From Agarivorans sp. Alg241-V36 (GTDB lineage: Bacteria > Pseudomonadota > Gammaproteobacteria > Enterobacterales > Celerinatantimonadaceae), in NCBI RefSeq assembly GCF_900537085.1, contig NZ_UNRE01000007.1, forward strand, positions 62,001-126,000: a stretch of DNA of 64,000 nt. The letters are read 5' to 3'. The translations under genes were made by a program, and so were the position numbers. Shown here in pieces: positions 34,486 to 44,703 of this stretch. Positions within the stretch are counted from its first letter, which is position 1. Every line of letters begins with the position of its first letter. The notes under the pieces were generated by a model, which made no database searches, was not told the DNA's origin, and was given only the letters and a program-made list of their open reading frames with translations.

Positions 34486-37400
34486 GTTTAGCCCCCTCTT
34501 GGCTTAGTTGTGCCAGTGTAGGTTTAAGATCTTCACCAGCAAACAATTGGTCAAGGTAGTCGATAAATTGTGGCTCTGGCCGACTAAAGTAAACGCCATT
34601 TTGCTGTTCACTTTGCATTGCTAGTTCAGCCTCTTCCCCAGCCATGCCGCGTAAGAATAAGTAGTAAACACCGCCAAAATGCTGCTCATAATCGTAGTCT
34701 GGTATGCGTTGTCCCAACCAGCGATGTAGAGCCAAGCTATACAGTTGATACTGAAAGTCATAACGATGCTCTACCATGGCTTCTATCATTGCCTGTTGTT
34801 GGTACTCACTTACTTCAGCGCCTAGGTAATTCGACTTGTAGTCCAATACGTAATAACGTCCATCATGCTGATACACCAAATCTATAAAGCCCTTTAACAT
34901 GCCTTGCACACTGGCAAAATCTAAGGGTTTGGCTTGGCGACTCAATGGGTCAAAAGCGCGAATCAGCTGGTTAACTTGATTGGCTTGCAGATCGGCAATA
35001 GGTAAGAAAAACTCCATCTCTACCAACCTTTGTGCTGGAGCCAACTGGCTCAATGAATATGGCTCGGCACTTCCAGCATCATCCAAAGGTGTAGCACAAA
35101 CCTGCTGGAACATCTCTGTTAGCGGCGCCAACCACAGCAGTTCGCCTTGTGGGTCCAGCTGATTGTAACTAGATGCTTGCAATAGGGGAGCAATCGCTTG
35201 TGGAATAGTGGCTAAATCAGCCTGAAAATCCACTTCCTCAAACAATAAGTGTAAGAATGTACCGGCCTCTGCACCGCGAGGAAAATCAAAAATAGTTAGC
35301 GCTTGCTGCTGCTCTACTTGGCTTGCCTCCGCACTCAAACCCTCGGCTTCATCTAACCAAGCCATATCACTACTGGCATCAAAACCAGCGCTATGCCCTT
35401 GATGACGGCTAAGCGCAGAATAACTGGTTAGCCACCAGTTTCGATTAAGCTGAGCGGTAAAACTGCGGGCAGCAAAGCTTTGATCTGCTTCACTAATAGG
35501 GCTGAATGGAGTAAGTGCTTGCTCACTCACATTTTGCCAACTAATAAAAGGACGCTGAGACAAATTATCTAGAATGGCGACTAAGGCACCAGCGGGTTGC
35601 GGCTGATTTTTTTGCAGCAAATAGCCTAAGGCACTTTGGTGTACATCGGTATCACCTTTTTTGGCATTACCTTTTTTAAGATCTGCTACGCCTAAATAGC
35701 AGCAATATACCGCTCGAGTCACCGCTACATACAGCAGGCGCAAATCTTCTGCTAAACGTTCTTGGCAAGCTGCTTCCATGGCTTCTTCACTGCCATCGAG
35801 ATCAAGAATAAAGCGCTCATCTTGATGATAAAGGGCTTCGCTAGCTTCGCGATAGCCCAATATGAATGGCAACATCACAATGGGGTATTCTAAGCCCTTA
35901 CTTTTGTGAATAGTGACGATTTGTACCAAGTTGGCATCACTTTCTAAACGCAATTGCTGATCATCGGCATTGCCATCTGGCTCCAGCAACTGTTCGGCAA
36001 ACCAGCGCATTAAGGCGGCCTCACCGTCTAACTCCGCGCTTTGGTTTTGTAAGAGCTCTGCAAGGTGCATTAAGTTAGTCAGTAAGCGCTCACCGTAGTT
36101 ATCGCTTTGATTAATCCAGCGCTCACTAATGCCTCGCTGGCTCATCCAGCGATAGAACATTGCTAATACGCCTTGGCTATACCAAAGCTGCTGGTATTCA
36201 TTGTATTCCTGAGAGTAACGCTGCCAACTGCGCTCATCGGTATTTAGCTCATCAAGCTCGGCCAAACCTAAACCAAGGATTTTACTGGCTAACGCCGCGC
36301 GAAGTTTGCGATCGTTATGTGGCTCTTGGCAGGCCAGTAACTGTAAATAAAATTGATAAGCTTCGGCGCTTTCAAACACGCTATCGCGGTTAGACAAACT
36401 CACGCTAGCAATGTTTTGTTTGGCCAATGCTGCGGCCACTTTCTCACCTTCGCGACGAGTGCGTACCAATACTGCAATATCACCAGCTTGCACCGCTTTT
36501 CCTTGGTCACCAAGAGTAGCCTGCCCCTGCTGCCCGGCTTCTAACAAAAGTTGAATTTGCTGGGCACACAGTTGGGCTTGACCAACAAGATAGTCTTCGC
36601 CACGCACAAACTCAGCATTTTGCTGATACAAAAACTGCATAGCGGCTTGCTGCTCACCCTTAAGTGTTAAGCCACTTAACTGTGCTTTGTTAGCATCAAC
36701 GGGGATAAACTCAATGGCTTCATCAAAAATAAAAGGCCGTGCATGGCACTCAAATAATTGATTGCACGCTTCCACCATTGCTCCAGTTGAGCGCCAGTTA
36801 GTCGGCAAGTTATAACGTGCGGTAACCTTGTTGCGCGCTTGCATGTAAGTGAAGATATCCGCGCCACGGAAGCCATAAATAGCCTGTTTGGGGTCACCAA
36901 TTAACATTAACGCAGTATCTGGCCTATCGATATATAGTTGAGAGAAAATCTGATACTGCTGTGGATCGGTATCTTGGAACTCGTCGATCATTGCCACTGG
37001 GTAAAGCTCAGCGATTTGGCTAGCCAAAACCTCACCTTGAGGGGCTTTAAGAGCCTTAGCTAAGCCGGAAAGTAAATCGTCGAAGCTCAACAATTGTTGC
37101 TGCTGTTTTAGCTCACTAAAACGCTGACGGATTTGCGGTAATAGTTGCGCCAGCAGCAAGTTTTTAATGTTCTGTTCTTCATCAAATAAGGCTTCTATCG
37201 CGTTAAACGCCAGGTGCTGCGGCGGAGCGCCTTTGGCTTTTACCCCATTGGCCAAATTCTCTGGGGTAAATTTACCTAGGGCCTCTCGAAGCGCCTTACT
37301 TAAAAAGTCGCTGTCGGTGGGCGAATTGGCAAACTGGTCGATCAAGCCAAGCCACTTTGCTACCGAAGCCTTACGGAATTTATTGCCATTTAATGGTGCA

Positions 37401-38218
37401 GTTTCGATGAGTTCGGCAATCTCGGCTGCAGCCGGTTTCCACAGCTGTTTAAAGTTCTCTATGCGGCTAATTTGCTGAGCAAAAAAACGTTCCAAATCTT
37501 GCTCTTGTGGCACGCCTTTTAGCTCAAAATGACTTTGGTTAAGCAAGCCAGAAATCTCTTGATGCAAGTCGTAAGGGCTAGCCCAACATTGCACTATTCG
37601 CCCCACCAATGGCACTGGCAAAGGATAAAAACGCTGGCGCCAACTGTCTTGCACCGCTTGCAGCCTTAGGTGGATTTCGTTGGTGAGAAACTCCATTTCA
37701 AATGGCAGGCCCGACTCAAAAGCATGCTGCTTCAACATTCGTTGGCAAAAGCCATGAATGGTAAACACCGCCGCTTGATCCATGTTTTGCTCGGCCAGTA
37801 ACAAACGCTGGGCAGCTTGAGGGTGATCTTCTATCTCTTCCAGCAATTGGCCAATGAAGAAGTCATCACTTTGGCCACGCAAAAAGGCAATGCGTGCTTC
37901 ATGTATTCTTTCGCGAATGCGACCACGTAGTTCTTGGGTCGCCGCCTCGGTAAATGTCACCACCAAGATTTGCTCAATGTTTAGTGGACTAAAACCACCT
38001 GCTTGACTAAAGCCTTGCTCCGGCTGGCGATAATGGCCCAACAGCAAGCGCAATACCAAAGCGCCAATAGTGTAGGTTTTACCGGTACCAGCACTGGCCT
38101 CAATCAAACGCGAGCCATTTAAGGGAAAGGTAAAAACATCTAAGTTATTATTCACAGGGCTAGTTTGTTGCTCAGTTTTTTGGCCGTTTATGTGATTAGT
38201 TTGCTTAAGTTCAGACAT
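34478..38218 (-). CDS. recB: Exodeoxyribonuclease V beta chain RecB
   Basis: A 1246-residue helicase-nuclease. Walker A EASAGTGKT is near residues 40-48, followed by UvrD-like helicase motifs (MIDEFQDTDPQQYQIF, TIHKSKGLEYPIV). The C-terminal nuclease has VLDYKSNYLG near 1124. RecB drives 3'-5' unwinding and carries the only nuclease of RecBCD. I chose ATG 38218 (MSELKQ), which overlaps the recC stop by eight bases; the upstream start at 38233 would place 5 extra residues inside recC. No ptrA gene separates recC and recB here. Confidence 0.95.
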   Translation of the reverse strand: MSELKQTNHINGQKTEQQTSPVNNNLDVFTFPLNGSRLIEASAGTGKTYTIGALVLRLLLGHYRQPEQGFSQAGGFSPLNIEQILVVTFTEAATQELRGRIRERIHEARIAFLRGQSDDFFIGQLLEEIEDHPQAAQRLLLAEQNMDQAAVFTIHGFCQRMLKQHAFESGLPFEMEFLTNEIHLRLQAVQDSWRQRFYPLPVPLVGRIVQCWASPYDLHQEISGLLNQSHFELKGVPQEQDLERFFAQQISRIENFKQLWKPAAAEIAELIETAPLNGNKFRKASVAKWLGLIDQFANSPTDSDFLSKALREALGKFTPENLANGVKAKGAPPQHLAFNAIEALFDEEQNIKNLLLAQLLPQIRQRFSELKQQQQLLSFDDLLSGLAKALKAPQGEVLASQIAELYPVAMIDEFQDTDPQQYQIFSQLYIDRPDTALMLIGDPKQAIYGFRGADIFTYMQARNKVTARYNLPTNWRSTGAMVEACNQLFECHARPFIFDEAIEFIPVDANKAQLSGLTLKGEQQAAMQFLYQQNAEFVRGEDYLVGQAQLCAQQIQLLLEAGQQGQATLGDQGKAVQAGDIAVLVRTRREGEKVAAALAKQNIASVSLSNRDSVFESAEAYQFYLQLLACQEPHNDRKLRAALASKILGLGLAELDELNTDERSWQRYSQEYNEYQQLWYSQGVLAMFYRWMSQRGISERWINQSDNYGERLLTNLMHLAELLQNQSAELDGEAALMRWFAEQLLEPDGNADDQQLRLESDANLVQIVTIHKSKGLEYPIVMLPFILGYREASEALYHQDERFILDLDGSEEAMEAACQERLAEDLRLLYVAVTRAVYCCYLGVADLKKGNAKKGDTDVHQSALGYLLQKNQPQPAGALVAILDNLSQRPFISWQNVSEQALTPFSPISEADQSFAARSFTAQLNRNWWLTSYSALSRHQGHSAGFDASSDMAWLDEAEGLSAEASQVEQQQALTIFDFPRGAEAGTFLHLLFEEVDFQADLATIPQAIAPLLQASSYNQLDPQGELLWLAPLTEMFQQVCATPLDDAGSAEPYSLSQLAPAQRLVEMEFFLPIADLQANQVNQLIRAFDPLSRQAKPLDFASVQGMLKGFIDLVYQHDGRYYVLDYKSNYLGAEVSEYQQQAMIEAMVEHRYDFQYQLYSLALHRWLGQRIPDYDYEQHFGGVYYLFLRGMAGEEAELAMQSEQQNGVYFSRPEPQFIDYLDQLFAGEDLKPTLAQLSQEGAKHD

Positions 38219-41200
38219 TGGCAAACTCCTCAAGATGAATCAGCATTGGTTCAAGCAAAGCTTGCGAACTTGCCTCGAACTGCGGCCAAATGCTTTCAAG
38301 GTCAGCTAACTGAGCTTGAATATAAGGGTCTTCACCTTCTGCTTGGGCAAAGGGGCCGCCGTTAAACTGAGTGCGCGCCGCTCGCCTTGCTTTATCTAAG
38401 TTTGCCTCGCTGTATTCAATATTGCCGGTTTTCTTATCTTTGCATTGGCTAATCCACTGCCAAGCACTTTCTAAAGGCAGTAACAAAGGCTGCTGCAAAC
38501 CCTGTTGTAGCTGGCTAATCCATACACTCAAATGTTCTTGAGCTTGTTCGCTGCTAAGCGGTGAAAACTGCCAAGCGCCCTTGCGGCCAAGAACATAAGA
38601 ACTTAATGCCTGCTGAGGTAAGGCTGCATGAACCAATAAATGCCACAGCCACCCAGCCACTAAGTCTTTGCCTCGAATGCTGCCGGGGCGATAACTTACT
38701 AGGCCTTGCGCATATTGGTGTTTCAACCAGGCTGTTAAGCGACAAGTTTGAATGCTGTCTTCGCTGGCAAAATCGAGATCTAGCAGCAATTGTTGACGAC
38801 TTAATAAGCCACCGACCAACAAGGGAAATAGTGAATCAGCTAAAGGTTCTAAGTCTTGCCATTGTTGCTCAAAGGATACCTCGCCAAAACCACCATGAGG
38901 CAGCGCGCCGGCAGCGTGTAACAAGTCAAACTGCTGGCGCTTTTCGGCATTATTAAGTTGTTGTTCAAGCAAATACTGCTTCATTGAAAAGCCCGCCAGT
39001 CCGTCGACTAAAAACGGTTCGGTTTCTTCTAATTGCTCACTTAAACGGGGAAAACTCACTTTTAAACGGCGCTGATAAAAATAAGCAATCGGCGAGCGGC
39101 TAAAGGCCAATAACTCGTCCATGCTAATCTCAGACAACAGCCCTTCATTCACCAAAGTTGGCGCTGCCTGATTATCTTCTGTCGATTTCGCCTGATGCTG
39201 GGCAGCCACTGCGGGCAACCAGCGCTGAGCATAACTAAATTTGTCTGAATGGCTTTGATAGTATTCGCTGGAAAAAGGCTGCAAAGGGTGCAAACAGGTT
39301 AATTGAGCCAACAAGCGCTTGCCAGATTCATCTACATTTAGCTTATCGTCGTCCGTTAAGGCGCAACTTTGAGCAATGTAATCGCACAATTCGGCCACCA
39401 GTACAGAGGGCGTTTGCTCACTGTTATCTTTTGCACTGTGGCCAATATAGGAAATGTACAAATTTTGCTGGGCGGCTAGCAGCGCTTCCAAAAATAGGTA
39501 GCGGTCATCATCACGGCGACTACGATCACCCCGCTTGGCTGGGTTTTGCGCCATTAAATCAAAACCCATGCTGGGCACAGAGCGTGGGTAATCGCTATCA
39601 TTCATGCCTAGCAAGCACACAACTTTAAAGGGAATGGCGCGCATCGGTAGCAAGGTACAAAAATTGATTTGCCCTGCTAAAAAACGCTGACTACCGCGCT
39701 GGGCATTGAGCTGATTTCGGCAGTAATCAACAATTAGCTCTGGGCTTATGTCTTGCTCAAAACCGCTGCTACTGCATTGCTCAACTAATGTTTCAAATAG
39801 CTTGTGCAAACGCAGTTGTTCGGCTTCATCGTCGCCATCAAAACTGTAGAAGTTGCTGAGTAAGTCTTGTAAACGCAGGCGCCACTGCTCAACGTTTACC
39901 GCTGCTAGCAATTGCTGTTCTAGCTGGATTAGGTGATCGATAAAGTCGGCTAACTTACCCACCGCCAAGGCGATTTTACCTTGTACTTCATCATAGGCGA
40001 GCACCCCTTGATGCAAGCCTGCTTGGCTTGGCATGGCGTAACCCAACAACATTCTTTTCAGGCCAAATAGCCAAGAATGGGTTTCTTCTTCTGGCGCTTG
40101 CCAGCGGCTACGGTCACTGCCGTCTAAGCCCCAGCGCACTCCCGCTTCTCTTACCCATTGGCGCAAAGACTTGAGTTCAGCTTCGCTTAGTTCAAAACAG
40201 CGCATAATGGCGGGCACTTCGAGTAGCGCCAGTAGCTCTGCCGCCGACTTGCGCTTTTGCGGTAAGGCGAGCAACTCTAAAAAGCTCAACAAAACCGGAT
40301 TTTCTTGAGTAGCGCTGCGATCTGAAATAGCAAAGGGTAAGCGTGTTTCCGCACTGCTGCTGCCAAATACCGCCTGAATCATTGGCCCGTAGCGGTTTAC
40401 GTCGGGCACCATTACGATGACATCGCGAGGACTAAGCTGAGGATCTTGCTCAAACATTGCCAAGAGCTGATCGTGCAATACCTCTAATTCTCGACGTGGG
40501 CTATGGCATAGATGAAGCTGAACACTTTTATCATCAGGCTGAATCACTCGCTTGTGCAGGCTATTATCAAACTCCTGGTAATTAATCGGGTCAGTCAGCG
40601 TCAAGATATCATCTTGAATAAGCTCCAAAAGTTTTGCTGGAACCTGCGGCTCCCCAGGCTCTGGCTGAACATAATTATCGGCAAACAGATCGGTTTCTTG
40701 CTTGTTTAGTGGGTGCAACATCTCAATATAATCGCGTCCCAGTTTACCCATCGACGCCAACAGCGGGTTACCCACTAACTCTATCTCTGTTTGCTGTTTA
40801 AGCACGGTAGTTACGTCACGCACATCACCCCAGTAATGCTGCGAAGGGTTGGTTAAAAACAAGTGAATGTCGGTATGCAAGGCTAAGGCGTCTAAAGCCT
40901 CAACATAGGCTGGCGGCAGGGCCGAAATACCAAAAATAAACACCTGCTCAGGCAGCCCTTCCGGCGCGGCGCTCGCCACCCGCAACTGTTCTACAAAATC
41001 GATGTACAAGTTGCCACGATGGTAAGGCGAGTCCATTGAACTTACCGTGTCATCTACCAAATCACGCCATAATATGGGTTGCCAAGGCTGACTTTCACTC
41101 ACTTCACTTAAGTCATCACCGGCTTCCCAGGCACTGGTCCAATCGCTGCGGTAAACCAAATATTGATCGTAAATATCGGCAATTTTTTGCGCCAGTTGCC

Positions 41201-41588
41201 ACAGCTTGCGGCTATCAATCTCAGCGCTTTCTTGCTCAGCAAGCAAGTAGTGTTGTAAGGCGCTAAATTCGTTTTGTTGTAGGCGTTGCGGCAACAGGCG
41301 CATTAAGCGCCAACTCATTGCTTCTTTGTTAAATGGGCTTTGTTCGGGAACATCTTGCAGCACTAAATGGAACATTTGCCAAATAAAGCTGGCTGGAAGA
41401 GGGAATGCCACATTGGCGACAATGCCTTGTTGCTCGGCTAACTGCAGCTTCAACCACTGAGCCATGCCGGGGCTTTGCACCAAAATTTGCTGCTGAGTAA
41501 ACGGATTTTCAGGCGCTTTTAGGGCCATCACCCTAGTTAATAACACCTGTAAGGTATCTAAATGATTACTTTGATAGAGATATAACAA
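38211..41588 (-). CDS. recC: Exodeoxyribonuclease V gamma chain RecC
   Basis: A 1125-residue protein of RecBCD that recognises the Chi site and holds the complex together. N-terminal LYLYQSNHLDTLQ and ILVQSPGMAQWLKLQLA match the RecC start closely, which fixes TTG 41588 as the start although it is a rare codon; no in-frame ATG or GTG lies just upstream. AAGGGA is nine bases upstream. The first gene of a recC-recB-recD unit on the minus strand. Confidence 0.93.
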   Translation of the reverse strand: MLYLYQSNHLDTLQVLLTRVMALKAPENPFTQQQILVQSPGMAQWLKLQLAEQQGIVANVAFPLPASFIWQMFHLVLQDVPEQSPFNKEAMSWRLMRLLPQRLQQNEFSALQHYLLAEQESAEIDSRKLWQLAQKIADIYDQYLVYRSDWTSAWEAGDDLSEVSESQPWQPILWRDLVDDTVSSMDSPYHRGNLYIDFVEQLRVASAAPEGLPEQVFIFGISALPPAYVEALDALALHTDIHLFLTNPSQHYWGDVRDVTTVLKQQTEIELVGNPLLASMGKLGRDYIEMLHPLNKQETDLFADNYVQPEPGEPQVPAKLLELIQDDILTLTDPINYQEFDNSLHKRVIQPDDKSVQLHLCHSPRRELEVLHDQLLAMFEQDPQLSPRDVIVMVPDVNRYGPMIQAVFGSSSAETRLPFAISDRSATQENPVLLSFLELLALPQKRKSAAELLALLEVPAIMRCFELSEAELKSLRQWVREAGVRWGLDGSDRSRWQAPEEETHSWLFGLKRMLLGYAMPSQAGLHQGVLAYDEVQGKIALAVGKLADFIDHLIQLEQQLLAAVNVEQWRLRLQDLLSNFYSFDGDDEAEQLRLHKLFETLVEQCSSSGFEQDISPELIVDYCRNQLNAQRGSQRFLAGQINFCTLLPMRAIPFKVVCLLGMNDSDYPRSVPSMGFDLMAQNPAKRGDRSRRDDDRYLFLEALLAAQQNLYISYIGHSAKDNSEQTPSVLVAELCDYIAQSCALTDDDKLNVDESGKRLLAQLTCLHPLQPFSSEYYQSHSDKFSYAQRWLPAVAAQHQAKSTEDNQAAPTLVNEGLLSEISMDELLAFSRSPIAYFYQRRLKVSFPRLSEQLEETEPFLVDGLAGFSMKQYLLEQQLNNAEKRQQFDLLHAAGALPHGGFGEVSFEQQWQDLEPLADSLFPLLVGGLLSRQQLLLDLDFASEDSIQTCRLTAWLKHQYAQGLVSYRPGSIRGKDLVAGWLWHLLVHAALPQQALSSYVLGRKGAWQFSPLSSEQAQEHLSVWISQLQQGLQQPLLLPLESAWQWISQCKDKKTGNIEYSEANLDKARRAARTQFNGGPFAQAEGEDPYIQAQLADLESIWPQFEASSQALLEPMLIHLEEFANV

Positions 41589-41589
41589 G

Positions 41590-41618
41590 AAGGCTGTTCC
41601 CTTGAACGAAGCAGCCTT
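41590..41618 (-). promoter_or_regulatory. Hairpin around the recC ribosome binding site
   Basis: AAGGCTG (41590-41596) pairs with CAGCCTT (41612-41618). On the minus strand the AAGGGA site lies in the loop and the TTG start codon immediately follows the stem, so folding may limit recC translation. Confidence 0.5.
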
Positions 41619-41698
41619 TATTGTGCCAGAAAAAACCGCTTAAAAAAGTGTTGCTTAAACGATTTTAACCAGAGCATCTTGCTTAGCAGATCTGCAGC

Positions 41699-42094
41699 TT
41701 ACTTGGAGAAGATAATGCGACGCAGTGCAGAGTAGTCAAAACTGGTGTAACCGCCGTAACCGTTGCGGGCTACAAACATGTTGTCGGCTTCATCACCGCT
41801 AGGTAGCTTAAACTTAGCGCCGCTATGAGTAACCGCTACGTACTCATTTGAAACATAGTAGTATTTATTGTCAGCTTGAATAAAAGCTAACTCAGTCAGT
41901 GGCATAAATAGCGGTTTTCCTTTGCTATCTAGCGCAACAATGCGCTGCTGTAAGCTGCCATCAGAGTTTTGGATCTGTAAATCCTGCATTTGCATCCATT
42001 GCGATTCGCTACCCGACTGCAACCAAATTCTGACATCTTGCGCATTTGCAGTACCAACCAACAGAGAAATGCCAATCACCATCCATTTCATCAT
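41699..42094 (-). CDS. Exported orphan protein
   Basis: A 131-residue protein with signal peptide (MMKWMVIGISLLVGTANA) and a polar mature part. No family is recognised. The pattern of short strands with Tyr and Asn near the C-terminus suggests a small beta-rich periplasmic or surface protein. It stands alone between recC and a 460-base gap. Confidence 0.65.
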   Translation of the reverse strand: MMKWMVIGISLLVGTANAQDVRIWLQSGSESQWMQMQDLQIQNSDGSLQQRIVALDSKGKPLFMPLTELAFIQADNKYYYVSNEYVAVTHSGAKFKLPSGDEADNMFVARNGYGGYTSFDYSALRRIIFSK

Positions 42095-42555
42095 AGTATT
42101 TCCTTCCTTCTTTTGAAGTGCGATAAGCTCTTTGCATACGGCTTATTCGCGTGCACTTTAAGTAGCAGTTTCACCTTTGTAAACGCTTGTTTAACATTTC
42201 TTCGGTGAAGGTCATGTTTCTGACCTTTCTGCCTTTATTTTTTATGTTTTTATTGTTGCTCTAATTTAGCGCCAAGCTGCGCCCTTCCTGGTGAGCGCTA
42301 TCTATAACTCTGTGTTTATTTCCTACATTGTACTTGAAAAACATAAGCTTATGAAAACGTTATCTCCAAGTAATTCTAATAAAGTGTCAATAATTTGAAC
42401 ACTATCAGCTATACAATTATTGAGCCATTTTGTTGTAGCTAAATGTTTACGCCAACAACAAATATCTACGAAGCCTTTTCCGCACCGGGATCATTCATCA
42501 TCAAAATATGATTTATTGATCAATACGGGAGAGGTTTATTTGACAAAAATGAGCA
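42095..42555. other. A/T-rich intergenic region upstream of the exported orphan
   Basis: No gene is seen. It should hold the promoter of the minus-strand exported protein and lies downstream of comM. A weak dyad, GTGT and ACAC arms around 42386-42404, is the only visible symmetry. Confidence 0.45.
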
Positions 42556-44070
42556 CTAGGCCGATAAACGCTTAAGTAGGCGATCCATTGCGCGATAACT
42601 TAGGGCTTCAACAATGTCATTGCGTTGAATGTCTTTTTGCTGCTTAAGATCGGCAATGGTTCTGGCTAAACGCCAAACACGGTGAAATGCCCGAGCAGAT
42701 AAACCCAGTTGGTTGATGCTGTTTTCCAAAAACTCACTGTTTTCTGGGCTTAAGCTAGCATGCTGATGAAGCTCTTTGCCTGAGAGTTGGCTGTTTAGCT
42801 TGCCGCAGCGTGCTAATTGCAAGCTACGTGCATTAATCACCCGCCGCTTTATCTCTGCGCTCGACTCCCCATTAGCATGCTGCGTTAAACTGCCTTTGGG
42901 TAATTCGGCCACTTCAACACTTAGATCAAAGCGATCTAGAAAGGGGCCCGATAGCTTGCCGAGATACTTTAAAATTTGGTCAGGATTGCTACGCAGCTGC
43001 TGGCCTTGATAGTAACCACATGGAGATGGGTTCATTGCCGCGACTAGTTGAAAGCGCGAGGGAAAACTTACCTGCAAAGCCGCTCGCGAAATATGCACTT
43101 CGCCAGACTCAAGTGGCTGGCGCAAAGCATCCAAGGTGCTGCGAGCAAACTCTGGAAGCTCGTCCAAAAACAACACGCCATGGTGAGCTAAGGTAATTTC
43201 GCCGGGTTTAGGATTTGAGCCACCGCCCACTAACGCCACCATTGATGCACTGTGATGGGGACTGCGAAAGGGTGGAACATACCATTGCTCAAGCTCTCGC
43301 TGCTGAGCACTTACCGAGTTAATCGCTGCCACTTCAATGGCTTGTTGTTCATCAAGGCTGGGTAAAATCCCTGGCAAACGGCTCGCCAGCATGGTCTTGC
43401 CAGTTCCTGGTGGGCCCATCATCAATAAATTGTGAGCTCCAGCGGCGGCCAATTCTAAAGCACGTTTGGCTAAGTGTTGGCCCTGCACTTCGCTCATATC
43501 TAATAAGCTCGCACTAGATTCTTGTTTTATCACTTGCGGGGCTAGCAAATTAAAAGCACTTTGGCCGTTTAGGCCAGCGCTTAGCTGCTGCAAACTAGGG
43601 CTTCCGTGCACCTTTGCATCCGGCACTCTTACTGCGGCCGCTGCGTCTTGCTCGCTGGTTACTAAGATTAAGCCCTGCTTGCTTATGGATAAAGCGGTTG
43701 CGATTGCCCCACTCACCGGACGGATCGCGCCCGATAAAGCCAGCTCACCGCAAAAAGCCATATCAACTAAACAGGCTAAGGGCACATCGCCTGCAGCCGC
43801 CAAAATACCAATGGCAATCGGCAGATCAAAACGGCCACCACTTTTTGGTACGTCAGCGGGAGCAAGGTTTACGGTGATGCGTTTTGCGGGGAAAGAGAAT
43901 CCGCTATTTAGAATGGCGCTACGAACACGGTCTTTAGCTTCTTTTACTGAAGTCTCAGGCAATCCGACAATACTAAAGGCAGGCAAACCATTGGCTAAAT
44001 GCACTTCTACAGTCACATTTAAGGCTTCCATGCCCACTAAGGTACACGTTTTAACTATCGCTAAACCCAT
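42556..44070 (-). CDS. comM: ComM/YifB family AAA+ ATPase
   Basis: A 504-residue protein with an N-terminal Lon-like fold (VHLANGLPAFSIVGLPETSVKE) and a Mg-chelatase-like AAA+ core: Walker A MGPPGTGKTMLASRLPG and Walker B VLFLDELPEF. ComM is a branch-migration helicase used in natural transformation of Vibrio. I chose ATG 44070, which gives MGLAIVKTCTLVG and has GGAGA upstream; the earlier start at 44094 would add eight weakly supported residues. Its presence is compatible with DNA uptake ability but does not prove it. Confidence 0.93.
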   Translation of the reverse strand: MGLAIVKTCTLVGMEALNVTVEVHLANGLPAFSIVGLPETSVKEAKDRVRSAILNSGFSFPAKRITVNLAPADVPKSGGRFDLPIAIGILAAAGDVPLACLVDMAFCGELALSGAIRPVSGAIATALSISKQGLILVTSEQDAAAAVRVPDAKVHGSPSLQQLSAGLNGQSAFNLLAPQVIKQESSASLLDMSEVQGQHLAKRALELAAAGAHNLLMMGPPGTGKTMLASRLPGILPSLDEQQAIEVAAINSVSAQQRELEQWYVPPFRSPHHSASMVALVGGGSNPKPGEITLAHHGVLFLDELPEFARSTLDALRQPLESGEVHISRAALQVSFPSRFQLVAAMNPSPCGYYQGQQLRSNPDQILKYLGKLSGPFLDRFDLSVEVAELPKGSLTQHANGESSAEIKRRVINARSLQLARCGKLNSQLSGKELHQHASLSPENSEFLENSINQLGLSARAFHRVWRLARTIADLKQQKDIQRNDIVEALSYRAMDRLLKRLSA

Positions 44071-44151
44071 TTGCTCTCCAGCGCTTAATAACAACTTACA
44101 TACTAGTAGGCTTTTGCCGAAGTTGTTATTAAGTGACTGAAAATAGGTTTA

Positions 44152-44565
44152 TTACTGCACGCTAAAGCACTGCTGCTGTTGCTGATGAAGCGCTGCCAAT
44201 ACCGCTTTACGCTCGATTAAACCAATAAGTTTGCCATTTTCTAATACTGGGTAGCTCTTCGGTTTGTTATCGGTCATGGTTTTTGCCAAGTCGAGAACAT
44301 TCTCATCAGGGCCAACACTCAATACATCGCTACGCATTAGATCTTTAACTAAAGCACTTTGGTCACAGTAATAACCGGCTTGCAGCATTTGGGTTACGCA
44401 GTCTAACTCAGACAACCAACCGATTAAGGCGCCTTTAGCGTCAACCACGGGAGCACCTAGCTGGTGTGAATTAGTCAGCAATTCGCTGGCCTGGTTAATG
44501 CTTTGCTCTTCGGTAAAACTCAAAAATTGAGCGCGCATATAGTGTCTAACATTAAGCTGTTGCAT
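44152..44565 (-). CDS. CBS-domain protein
   Basis: A 137-residue protein composed of two CBS domains (about residues 6-60 and 75-130), with typical strand-helix units and VVDAKGALIGWLSELD and YPVLENGKLIGLIERK. CBS pairs bind adenine nucleotides and regulate partner enzymes or transporters. There is no second domain, so the partner must be another protein. AAGGAGGT, a very strong ribosome site, precedes the ATG. Confidence 0.88.
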   Translation of the reverse strand: MQQLNVRHYMRAQFLSFTEEQSINQASELLTNSHQLGAPVVDAKGALIGWLSELDCVTQMLQAGYYCDQSALVKDLMRSDVLSVGPDENVLDLAKTMTDNKPKSYPVLENGKLIGLIERKAVLAALHQQQQQCFSVQ

Positions 44566-44703
44566 AAGACCTCCTTCAAGGGCCTTTAAGATTACAACTC
44601 AAATGTAATACAAGCCAAGACGGATAAGAAATGGCTTATAACTATTAGATTGATAGGCGTAACAGCCCTAACGCTTTACCTAGTGCTCTATCCGCAAAAA
44701 ACA

